A DNA stretch of 32,967 bases. Origin: Hyphomicrobiales bacterium (lineage in GTDB: Bacteria > Pseudomonadota > Alphaproteobacteria > Rhizobiales > Aestuariivirgaceae). Positions 8,180 through 15,049 of the stretch are shown in pieces (position 1 is the first letter of the stretch; the number at the start of each line of letters is the position of its first letter). The position numbers and the translations under genes are program-made. The stretch is taken from positions 1 through 32,967 of the forward strand of contig JANXRO010000359.1 in assembly GCA_025356765.1 (NCBI GenBank), read 5' to 3'. The notes under the pieces were generated by a model. The model saw nothing but the letters and a program-made list of their open reading frames with translations. It searched no databases and had not been told where the DNA came from.

Positions 8180-9382
8180 ATGTCTGATGCCGATCCTATT
8201 CCGGTGGTTGAACAGAGGGCAAACAAAGACGCGCCTGACATGACGAGGAAAGCGCTTGAGCAACGCATTCGCCAGCAAGAGATATTGGCGGAACTGGGCG
8301 TGATTGCCCTGCATGGAGCAGCTTTTGACGAACTTCTGTCGGAGACAGTGCGCCTCACCGCCGAGGGTTTGCATGTACAATTTTGCAAAGTTCTCCGTCA
8401 TATCCCTGATGATAACCGCCTGCTCGTTGTGGCCGGAGTGGGCTGGAATGAGGGTGTTGTCGGAGTGGCAAGTATAGAAGCGGATTTAGGATCACCAGCA
8501 GGGTTTGCTCTGCGAACGGGCAAAGCGGTAATCTCCAATCATTTGGAAAATGAAGATCGATTTCGCACCCCCGAGCTCCTCGCCAACCACGGAATAAAAA
8601 GAGCTATGAACGTTATTTTGCAAGGCGATGGCAAGCCATTTGGCGTCCTCGAAGTTGATAGTAAATCAGACAATGAATTCGTTGAGCATGACTTGGCATT
8701 CCTCCAAGGTGCTGCAAACGTATTGGGCATGGCCATTGAGCGTGAACGCCACGAGCGTCAATTAAACGATGCGCTGGCTAGGCAACAATTTCTAGTGAAG
8801 GAGATGAACCACCGGGTAAAAAATAGCCTCACCATCGTTGTGGGATTGCTGCGCATGCAGGGTCGCACCGGAGATGGCGAAACAGCCGACCAATTTGAGG
8901 AGACAGCAAGACGAGTGAGTGCGATTGCTCGTGCCCACGAACGGCTATACCAAAATAACAACGTCGGAAGTATGGATCTTGGTACCTACATCGAAGAAGT
9001 CAGCGGCGATATGGACTCGTCAGTTGCCCACTGTAGTGTGCAAGTCGAGGCTGAACGTGGTATCTATGTAAAAGTAGACAACGCCATTTCTGTTGCACTT
9101 ATCATCGTCGAGCTCATCACGAACTGTGCAAAATATGCATATCCGAACAGCGCAGAGGGAAAAATCTGGATCAGTATAAAACGTGAGGGCGAAAAGAATA
9201 TCTTGATAGTGGTTCGGGACGAAGGGGTGGGCTTTCCCAATGAATTTGATCCAAGTAAATCTCGTGGGTTGGGAATGAGGATTATGCAGTCTTTCGCCCA
9301 GCAGTTGAATATCAAACTAACTTTTGAGCGCAGGTCACTTGGTTCAGCAGTAACGCTACTTTTCCCTATGGATGATCTCTAA
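8180..9382 (+). CDS. GAF-domain HisKA_2 sensor histidine kinase
   Basis: A cytoplasmic kinase of 400 aa from ATG at 8180 (MSDADP); an in-frame TTG at 8147 is less likely. Residues about 30-195 form a GAF domain (ILAELGVIALHGAAF through AANVLGMAIERER). The DHp region is HisKA_2: EMNHRVKNSLTIVVGLL with the phospho-accepting histidine at 211. The ATPase domain has an N box (ELITNCAKYAYP), a G1 box (DEGVGFP) and a G2-like SRGLGMRIM. There are no membrane segments, so it senses an internal signal. No response regulator adjoins it; PhyR 5 kb away is a candidate partner, since HWE/HisKA_2 kinases commonly feed PhyR (inference). A TATAAT at 8142-8147 could be a -10 element. Confidence 0.88.
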   Translation: MSDADPIPVVEQRANKDAPDMTRKALEQRIRQQEILAELGVIALHGAAFDELLSETVRLTAEGLHVQFCKVLRHIPDDNRLLVVAGVGWNEGVVGVASIEADLGSPAGFALRTGKAVISNHLENEDRFRTPELLANHGIKRAMNVILQGDGKPFGVLEVDSKSDNEFVEHDLAFLQGAANVLGMAIERERHERQLNDALARQQFLVKEMNHRVKNSLTIVVGLLRMQGRTGDGETADQFEETARRVSAIARAHERLYQNNNVGSMDLGTYIEEVSGDMDSSVAHCSVQVEAERGIYVKVDNAISVALIIVELITNCAKYAYPNSAEGKIWISIKREGEKNILIVVRDEGVGFPNEFDPSKSRGLGMRIMQSFAQQLNIKLTFERRSLGSAVTLLFPMDDL

Positions 9383-9534
9383 CATTTTCATTTTCATTGC
9401 GGGCATTACAATTAGAGCACGTTCACATCGCGCGTCGTGGAATCAATCTCATTGTATGAACAACGAAATCAAGCACCGGCGCTGATGGCGCTATAGTCAA
9501 AAAGACCCGCCTTTGAAAACTCCACCCTGAACAG

Positions 9535-9562
9535 AAAATGCCCTCATTGCTGAGGGCATTTT
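9535..9562. terminator. Bidirectional intrinsic terminator
   Basis: A perfect 12-bp inverted repeat (AAAATGCCCTCA / TGAGGGCATTTT) with a 4-nt loop, ending in T-runs on both strands. It lies between the convergent ends of the GAF kinase (9382) and the small membrane protein (9579). Confidence 0.85.
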
Positions 9563-9578
9563 AGCTTTTGAATAAAAA

Positions 9579-9959
9579 TTAAGGTGTCTTTGTGGTGCCA
9601 GATGCAGGTGCGCTATTTGCCGCTGGCGGCGGTGCACTAGGGTCAACAGCTGTCGATCCAGCAGCTGGTGGCGCAGTAGGGACAGCGGTCCCGGATCCCG
9701 CCGCAGCGTTTGGCGTGGGCGCTAATTCCGTCTTGGTAACCGTTGATGTAACTGCGGTTGACGGCGATCCAGTGGCGTACAAATAATAACCACCGACGAG
9801 CACAACAATTGCCAAAATTACATACAACATAGTGCTGCCTGTCTGTGCCTTTTCCTGTTCCTGCCGCATTTGCGCGGTAGAAGGTTTAAAAGGCTCATTC
9901 AGGGGCTCAGTCTCCGGTGAACTTCGTGTGTAAACTGGAGCTTTAATAGGATTTGCCAT
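9579..9959 (-). CDS. Small single-pass membrane protein with Pro/Ala/Thr-rich tail
   Basis: A 126-aa protein with a clear ribosome binding site (AAGGAAAC, about 8 nt before ATG). Residues 1-43 are polar and face the cytoplasm (KPSTAQMRQEQEKAQTG). Residues 44-62 form one membrane helix (MLYVILAIVVLVGGYYLYA). The rest is low-complexity, rich in Ala, Pro, Ser and Thr, ending GTTKTP, and is probably periplasmic and unstructured. I do not recognise a named family. An exact EcfG-type promoter 335 nt upstream on the same strand could include it in the general stress regulon, with the intervening DNA as a long leader or a dead gene. Confidence 0.7.
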   Translation of the reverse strand: MANPIKAPVYTRSSPETEPLNEPFKPSTAQMRQEQEKAQTGSTMLYVILAIVVLVGGYYLYATGSPSTAVTSTVTKTELAPTPNAAAGSGTAVPTAPPAAGSTAVDPSAPPPAANSAPASGTTKTP

Positions 9960-9995
9960 GATATGTTTCCTTACAAAATTTAAGTTGAAAATTCT

Positions 9996-10232
9996 CTAGT
10001 GGGACAAACTGGATAAGGCTGCCTCCACCATGAGGTTCATAAAACCATCCAAGGTCGAAATGGTTGCAAGTGCCAAATGCAACGCGACGACGAATGTCGT
10101 GCCAGTTGCGCAAGTGCCATCTCAAACACCAGGACAGCCACCATTCCCGCCGGACATGCAACCAGATAAAATTGCTGTGACCCGGATGGCCAGAAGTGGT
10201 TTCAAGATTAGTCAACGAATTGGGGGTGTCAT
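9996..10232 (-). pseudogene. Possible lipoprotein frame with two in-frame TGA codons
   Basis: On the minus strand GAAGGG lies 8 nt before ATG at 10232. The frame reads MTPPIR, TGA, then LILKPLLAIRVTAILSGCMS, a lipoprotein-like signal with lipobox LSGC, then a glycine-rich GGNGGCPGV, a second TGA, and DGTCATGTTFVVALHLALAT and on to TAG at 9996. Codons 7 and 37 are the TGAs. An exact EcfG-type promoter ends 62 nt upstream, so promoter, ribosome site and signal peptide line up. Both TGAs could derive from CGA by single C-to-T changes. It may be a recently dead stress lipoprotein gene, or the match may be chance. Confidence 0.3.
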
Positions 10233-10293
10233 TTTCACTACCCTTCGGTTTATATCTTCGATGCGCTTATCTAAAGATAGGCACGTGAATTGA

Positions 10294-10318
10294 AACGCGC
10301 GCCAACAGAAATTGTTCC
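10294..10318 (-). promoter_or_regulatory. EcfG-type (general stress sigma) promoter, exact match
   Basis: On the minus strand GGAAC (10318-10314), a 16-nt spacer and CGTT (10297-10294), the alphaproteobacterial EcfG/RpoE2 consensus. It points at the broken lipoprotein frame and the small membrane protein gene. Confidence 0.65.
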
Positions 10319-10431
10319 AGTTCCGGTCCAATCTATCGCGGAAAGGATAACTTGGAGCGCCTTGGTTTCCGCTTTGTGATCGAAGATGCCATGGGCTAAA
10401 CTGCGTGATGCCAATGAGATCAGCTCAGGCT

Positions 10432-10983
10432 TTAAAATTTTTTACTGAGGAAGGCCGAGTCTTTAAGCCCAAACCGCCAAGGCTGGTGCACGGCTTTGCT
10501 TATTCCAATTCTGTTGCCAACACACACGTCAGCTATTTTTTTTTCATGTTTGATAACGAAAGGAATTTTAGTGAGCGGTAATCCGTCCTGTTCGCGGGTT
10601 ATCGCAAGTGCCTCACACAATCTGCCGGGGCCAGAGCAAAGAAGTCGAATGGAAGATTGCTTCCGACGAACTTGCATAACGTCAATTCCGACTTTGGGCT
10701 CTAATGCACGAATAAGTACGGCTGAACTCGATGAGCAAACCAAATTAAAGCACCAATGTAACCCGTATGAACGATACACATATGCTCGCCCCGCAGGACC
10801 AAACATACTCTTATTTCGTTCAGACATGCCGCTAAAACTATGTGAAGCCGGGTCATCGGGCCGATACGCTTCTGTTTCGACTATTGTTCCACCAATACCT
10901 TGAAACAGCAGAGAAGCGCCAATGAGTTCGCGAGCGACCGCGATAGCGTCTCGCTGAAAGAATGTTTCGTCAAGCTCACACAT
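10432..10983 (-). CDS. DNA-3-methyladenine glycosylase (AAG/Mpg family)
   Basis: A 183-aa protein matching the alkyladenine DNA glycosylase fold. The active-site strand is TIVETEAYRPDD, where E38 corresponds to the water-activating glutamate of human AAG and Y40 to the tyrosine stacked on the flipped base; ASHSFSG follows. FGPAGRAYVYRSYGLHWCFN and CSGPGRLCEALAI are the other family blocks. It removes alkylated purines (3-methyladenine, hypoxanthine) from DNA as the first step of base excision repair. The length is slightly short of the usual 190-210 aa, through a shorter C-terminus (RFGLKDSAFLSKKF). It stands alone; no EcfG-type promoter is visible upstream, though its setting in the stress cluster is suggestive. 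Confidence 0.9.
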   Translation of the reverse strand: MCELDETFFQRDAIAVARELIGASLLFQGIGGTIVETEAYRPDDPASHSFSGMSERNKSMFGPAGRAYVYRSYGLHWCFNLVCSSSSAVLIRALEPKVGIDVMQVRRKQSSIRLLCSGPGRLCEALAITREQDGLPLTKIPFVIKHEKKIADVCVGNRIGISKAVHQPWRFGLKDSAFLSKKF

Positions 10984-11182
10984 TAAAGATAATTCCCACC
11001 GAATTATTCGACAGGTATTCTATTTTACACTTTGCAAGTCGTTGCACATTATTTCTTTTTTGATTTCCAACCACAGCAGATAATAATCGGCTAGCCCAGA
11101 TTATTAATAAAAACATGCGTCAGAAAAAACTGTCACCACGCTGGCGCTTCAAATTTTCTTCTACAATGTTAAATTTATCAAG

Positions 11183-11207
11183 GGAACAAATACTGCGAGG
11201 TCACGTT
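11183..11207 (+). promoter_or_regulatory. EcfG-type promoter, exact match
   Basis: GGAAC (11183-11187), a 16-nt spacer, CGTT (11204-11207). It lies 36 nt before a possible small gene at 11244 and upstream of the PhyK-like kinase in the same direction, so it could drive both. Confidence 0.65.
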
Positions 11208-11243
11208 ATCTCCGAGCAACTATCACTTTTGTTGTGAAAGGAT

Positions 11244-11534
11244 ATGGCCGTGAAACGCACTGCAAGCTATAATTGCGGCCATCATCCAGTTGAAAGCCAC
11301 ACCGGACGAGAAATTAATAAAGCCCTCCAGCTTCTTGACGCTCAATATAGTTGTCGGATAGTTGCCGGCGGCGCGGTGACCGTTTTTCTTGAAAAATCGC
11401 GACCTCAGATTGTTTTGCCAGGCCATTATAGTGTTGGATGGAATTCTTATGCTCCGGCGTTCGAACCAAATTTTGGTCGTAGATCACCTTTATGTTTGAC
11501 ATCTTGGCTTATGACCTTCACCCCTCTAGCTTAG
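11244..11534 (+). CDS. Hypothetical small protein behind an EcfG-type promoter
   Basis: A 96-aa frame opening MAVKRTASYNCGHHPVESHT, with a purine-rich GTGAAAGG just before the ATG (rather close spacing). It is soluble in composition, with three cysteines, and I do not recognise a family. Support for a real gene is the exact EcfG-type promoter 36 nt upstream and a 62-nt gap to the kinase gene that follows. Against it, overlapping minus-strand frames of 60-67 aa exist in the same stretch. Call it possible, not proven. Confidence 0.35.
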   Translation: MAVKRTASYNCGHHPVESHTGREINKALQLLDAQYSCRIVAGGAVTVFLEKSRPQIVLPGHYSVGWNSYAPAFEPNFGRRSPLCLTSWLMTFTPLA

Positions 11535-11596
11535 TCTACCAAAAGGGTCTTGGATTAACACTAACATCGAAGACGAATAGCTGCGAGATCAAATAA

Positions 11597-13588
11597 ATGA
11601 GTTCGGCTGGTTCACGGTCAATTAAATTTCGGATTGTGGCCTTGGTTGCGCTGATTATAGCGCCGTTACTTGTTATGTTTGCCCTTGTCACCTTGAGCTT
11701 GGTTAGAGAAAATCGCCTGGCGATTGAATCGCAAAGGCAAAATTCAGCGCACCAGCTTTCTGCAGCAGTTGACCGAGATTTTGTTGAGCTGAAGGGGGAA
11801 TTAACGGGTATTGCGGTATCGATAGCAGCTCGTTCCCTGCCCAATCTCGAGTTTGAGCAGCAACTGGCCAGAAAAGCCAGATCTACCCGAATTATTAGAA
11901 TGTGGACCTTTTCACGCAATGGAACCCCGAAAGAATACTTTACGGAAGCGTTACCCGATTCTCACAAACATATTTTGACCGACGATTTTGTTTCGCGCGT
12001 TTTCGCGGGCAGATTTGCCACATCAGATGTTCAAGGAGAGGGGATGGGCAGCGCCACCATTGTGATTGGGGTGCCGGTTTTTGGTGAAAAGGATACCGTT
12101 GAATTTGGATTAGCCGGCGAAGTGAGTGTGGCAGCTTTTAATCAAGCTTTTAATGATGCGAGTATGAGCAACAGCTGGATTGCTGGTGTGGTTGATCAAA
12201 AAGGAAACTTTATAGCGCGTAGCTTAGACGCAGAAAGTAAAGTGGGAACGGCAGCCCGACCGGAACTTGCATTGGCTGCGCACGAAGGTACTAAAATCGG
12301 CGTATTTGAAAATGTTACATTTGAAGGAACACCGGTTTTAAACTCCTTTGAGCGTTCGCCGCTCACTCAATGGACGTCTGTGGTAGCGGTGCCGAAGTCA
12401 GAGCTTGCGGCGCCGTTTCGACGTGCCTTGATCTATACTGTTTTAGGAGGTTTAGCAGCACTTGGCCTTTCACTTTTTGCCGCCTCATTGATGGCGGCAA
12501 AAATTGCCAAGCCCGTCTCCAACCTCAGCCGCTATGCAACATCTTTGGCCCAAGGACAAAAAGTTGAACCAGAAAAATTTCACATTACAGAAATTGAAAA
12601 CGTGCGCGCTTCACTTAATTTGGCGATGGCAAAATCCGCAAGATTGAATGCACTGATCGCATCCTCCGGTGATGCAATAATCGGCGTAGATCTCAGCAGT
12701 AACATTCAAGCTTGGAACATGGGCGCCGAAATGCTGTTTGGCTATGCAGCTGATGATATTATTGGTAAGCCCAAATCAGTTCTTGTTCCTGAAGATCTGC
12801 GTCTTGAATTCGATGCGCAACGCCCGAAAATACTCGCTGGCGAAGTTGTGCGCGCGGAATCTGTACGTTTAAGTCGCGAAGGTCGGCGTGTAGCTGTCGA
12901 ATTTGTAGATGCACCCATTATAGATTCTTTCGGTGCCGTTATAGGTTATTCGACTATAATACGCGACATCGGTGAACGAGTAGCCGCTCGCGATCATCGC
13001 CAGCTGCTCATGCGTGAATTGGCCCATAGAACCAAGAACCAACTCGCCATAATTCAATCTATTGCACATCAAACCAAACGCAATAGCAGCTCACTGAATG
13101 ATTTTATTGCCGCATTTAATGGCCGCATCCAGGGACTTGCAGCTTCACATGATATTTTGGCGAAACAACAATGGCAAGCTATTCCGATTAATGCCCTAGT
13201 GAAATCTCAAGTCGCTGTTTTGGTGAGCGACATTGATAAGTCCATGACGATTTCGGGGCCGGATATAGCGCTTACAGCAGTTCATGCTGAAGCCTTGGGT
13301 TTGGCTTTGCATGAGTTGATCACAAATTCGATTAAATATGGTGCGTTAGGTGCGGCAGAGGGGCGGGTGGCAATCACGTGGCGCGTTGCCAGTGTATCTG
13401 GCCCGGCGCGAGTTTTCTTTAAATGGCAAGAAATGGGCGGGCCTAAAATTAAAAAACGGTCGTCGCGTCAAGGATTTGGGACACGCGTTTTAAATAACAT
13501 TGTGCCTCTGTCTCTGGGCGGCGAAGCTCACATTAAATATCGCCCTGAGGGCCTATACTGGCAGGCAATTTGGGAACTTAAAACCTAA
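11597..13588 (+). CDS. HWE sensor histidine kinase, likely the PhyR-activating kinase (PhyK-like)
   Basis: A 663-aa membrane kinase. One helix lies at about 10-36 (IVALVALIIAPLLVMFALVT), then a periplasmic domain of about 235 aa resembling dCache/PDC sensors (a VGTAARPELALAAHEGTKIG-like stretch), and a second helix at about 277-300. A HAMP-like linker leads to a PAS domain (about 345-465: LIASSGDAIIGVDLSSNIQA, RDIGERVAARDH). The HWE DHp has RELAHRTKNQLAIIQSIAHQ with the phospho-histidine at 477. The ATPase domain carries the N box LHELITNSIKYGAL and the WxE of HWE kinases (FKWQEMGGP). It sits next to nepR and phyR and is convergent with nepR, so PhyR is its probable substrate. An EcfG-type promoter about 390 nt upstream suggests feedback. 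Confidence 0.88.
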   Translation: MSSAGSRSIKFRIVALVALIIAPLLVMFALVTLSLVRENRLAIESQRQNSAHQLSAAVDRDFVELKGELTGIAVSIAARSLPNLEFEQQLARKARSTRIIRMWTFSRNGTPKEYFTEALPDSHKHILTDDFVSRVFAGRFATSDVQGEGMGSATIVIGVPVFGEKDTVEFGLAGEVSVAAFNQAFNDASMSNSWIAGVVDQKGNFIARSLDAESKVGTAARPELALAAHEGTKIGVFENVTFEGTPVLNSFERSPLTQWTSVVAVPKSELAAPFRRALIYTVLGGLAALGLSLFAASLMAAKIAKPVSNLSRYATSLAQGQKVEPEKFHITEIENVRASLNLAMAKSARLNALIASSGDAIIGVDLSSNIQAWNMGAEMLFGYAADDIIGKPKSVLVPEDLRLEFDAQRPKILAGEVVRAESVRLSREGRRVAVEFVDAPIIDSFGAVIGYSTIIRDIGERVAARDHRQLLMRELAHRTKNQLAIIQSIAHQTKRNSSSLNDFIAAFNGRIQGLAASHDILAKQQWQAIPINALVKSQVAVLVSDIDKSMTISGPDIALTAVHAEALGLALHELITNSIKYGALGAAEGRVAITWRVASVSGPARVFFKWQEMGGPKIKKRSSRQGFGTRVLNNIVPLSLGGEAHIKYRPEGLYWQAIWELKT

Positions 13589-13662
13589 GCGCAAGAGTGG
13601 CGTTCTGGGCAGAAAATGCTCATAAATTAATTATTCGCAACGCCTTGACGACTTTTCAGAAT

Positions 13663-13875
13663 TCATTTCTGCTTCTTGGCAGAAGCCGCTTCGTCAAGCT
13701 CCTCCAAAAGATTCAAAAAACGATCGGGCACAGGCTGATTGGCTACTTCGTCATAATATTTTCGCAGTTGCAAACCAATAAGATCTGTGGCTTCTGGCTT
13801 TGAAGACAATTTCAATGGTTTTATTTGCTTTTTCAACCCGCTGCCCCTGTTCTCTTTCTTAACCTTTGCCATCAT
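13663..13875 (-). CDS. nepR: NepR anti-sigma factor of the general stress response
   Basis: A 70-aa basic protein with the NepR core near residues 31-60: DLIGLQLRKYYDEVANQPVP followed by DRFLNLLEELD. The N-terminus is lysine-rich (MMAKVKKENRG). NepR binds the EcfG sigma factor and keeps it inactive; phosphorylated PhyR takes NepR away by partner switching. It is divergent from phyR with 210 nt between start codons, and convergent with the HWE kinase. An exact EcfG-type promoter lies about 70 nt upstream of its start, which fits the known autoregulation. Length and motif match the family well. ATG at 13872 is an equivalent start. Confidence 0.9.
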   Translation of the reverse strand: MMAKVKKENRGSGLKKQIKPLKLSSKPEATDLIGLQLRKYYDEVANQPVPDRFLNLLEELDEAASAKKQK

Positions 13876-13946
13876 TCATCTTAAACATACCAAAACTTGG
13901 TGAAGCCGAGCGGAAAAATCACTCTTTGCAGAACCGTAAATACCAA

Positions 13947-13971
13947 AACGACTATCTGAAATAATAGTTCC
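13947..13971 (-). promoter_or_regulatory. EcfG-type promoter of nepR, exact match
   Basis: On the minus strand GGAAC (13971-13967), a 16-nt spacer, CGTT (13950-13947). It is directed at nepR, whose start is 72 nt beyond the -10 element. Confidence 0.75.
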
Positions 13972-13996
13972 ATGTTAACAATATTACACATCACAC

Positions 13997-14021
13997 GGAA
14001 CCAAATACGAATTTGTGCATT
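13997..14021 (+). promoter_or_regulatory. EcfG-type promoter of phyR, one mismatch
   Basis: GGAAC (13997-14001), a 16-nt spacer, CATT (14018-14021) in place of CGTT. It lies 64 nt before the phyR start at 14086 and is back to back with the nepR promoter. Confidence 0.5.
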
Positions 14022-14085
14022 TAGCATAGGGCCATCAATTATCAACTTATCGCCCATTGATAATGTTAACAAAAACGGGGAACTC

Positions 14086-14880
14086 ATGAAGCTTGCACTC
14101 GATATTGCACCACAACTTCCCTATTTGCGCCGCTTTTCGCGAGCATTGACTGGCAGTCAAAGCAGCGGAGATACTTATGTGGCTGCACTTCTTGAAGCTC
14201 TTATTGCGGACCCGACGCAGTTCGACCCTGGGCCTAACATCCGAGTCGCGATCTATCGCAGCTTTTGCCAATTATGGGAGTCTATTTCGCTTAATCTGCT
14301 CAAATCCAGCGGCGTTCATGCTTGGGAAGAAGCGACCCAGCGGCAACTTGCCCATGTGAACCCCAAAGCACGTGAAGCATTCTTGCTCGTTGCCGTTGAA
14401 GGTTTTACGGTCGCAGAAACCGCTTTAATCTTGGACAGTTCCCCAAGCAAAACCAAAAAGCTGTTGGATGAGGCGTCGGTTACTATTCTTCACCAAGTGG
14501 CAACAGATGTTATGATTATCGAAGACGAACCAATTATTGCCATGGATCTTGAAGCCTTGCTCGAAAGCCTAGGCCATAAGGTGATAGGCATTGCGCGGAC
14601 GGAAAAGGAAGCCATTCGTTTAGCTGCGGCTAAACGGCCAGGATTGGTTTTGGCCGACATCCAGCTTGCCGATGGAAGTTCAGGCCTTGATGCAGTTAAA
14701 AATATTCTAGCGGAAATTTCAGTTCCAGTTATTTTCATTACTGCATTCCCAGAGCGTCTGTTAACGGGCGATAATCCCGAGCCGACATTCCTGATCACAA
14801 AGCCGTTTATGCCCGAAATGGTCAAAGCGGTAGTCAGCCAAGCGCTATTCTTTAATGAAAAACCTAGCGCTGCTGCTTAA
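14086..14880 (+). CDS. phyR: PhyR general stress response regulator (sigma-like plus receiver domain)
   Basis: A 264-aa protein from ATG at 14086, chosen because GGGGA lies 5 nt upstream and PhyR proteins begin just before the IAPQLPYLRRFSRALTGSQ block seen here. A longer open frame reaches back to 13972 but would cross the promoter. Residues 1-135 form the sigma-factor mimic (LTGSQSSGDTYV, AREAFLLVAVEGFTVAETAL). Residues about 142-255 form the receiver: acidic pocket IIEDEP, phospho-acceptor D191 in LVLADIQL, the PhyR-type FITAFPERLLTG and the conserved lysine in ITKPF. On phosphorylation the sigma-like domain opens and sequesters NepR, freeing EcfG. All key residues are present. Confidence 0.93.
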   Translation: MKLALDIAPQLPYLRRFSRALTGSQSSGDTYVAALLEALIADPTQFDPGPNIRVAIYRSFCQLWESISLNLLKSSGVHAWEEATQRQLAHVNPKAREAFLLVAVEGFTVAETALILDSSPSKTKKLLDEASVTILHQVATDVMIIEDEPIIAMDLEALLESLGHKVIGIARTEKEAIRLAAAKRPGLVLADIQLADGSSGLDAVKNILAEISVPVIFITAFPERLLTGDNPEPTFLITKPFMPEMVKAVVSQALFFNEKPSAAA

Positions 14881-15049
14881 ACCGGGCCGAACCTAAAGAC
14901 ATTCTTGGCGGTTTCTGCTCGCGCTGGCATGACACCCGCTATTTCATTGAGATGGCTGGCTCAACGAAATAGAAGAGAAGTGACGCTTCATTTTTTGACA
15001 ATCGAGAAATTAGAAAGCGGATCCAAGGGGGTTCGCCTTATTTTCGAAC

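Noticed and set aside
8056-8388. Minus-strand frame ending GFLEKAHRLFGLENIDAEMEV
   Set aside because: The tail looks protein-like, but most of the frame lies antisense to the start of the GAF kinase, has no ribosome site and its N-terminal part is of low quality. It may be the last trace of a lost gene, but I cannot support a call.
10030-10293. 87-aa plus-strand frame opposite the broken lipoprotein frame
   Set aside because: No ribosome site, no family features, and the nearby stress promoter faces the other way.
10288-10399. Short plus-strand frame ending RGKDNLERLGFRFVIEDAMG
   Set aside because: It resembles the end of a real protein, but there is no start or upstream body (a TGA lies just before) and I cannot name a family.
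13972-14085. N-terminal extension of phyR
   Set aside because: It would start upstream of the EcfG-like promoter, lacks a ribosome site and adds residues not found in PhyR; ATG at 14086 fits better.
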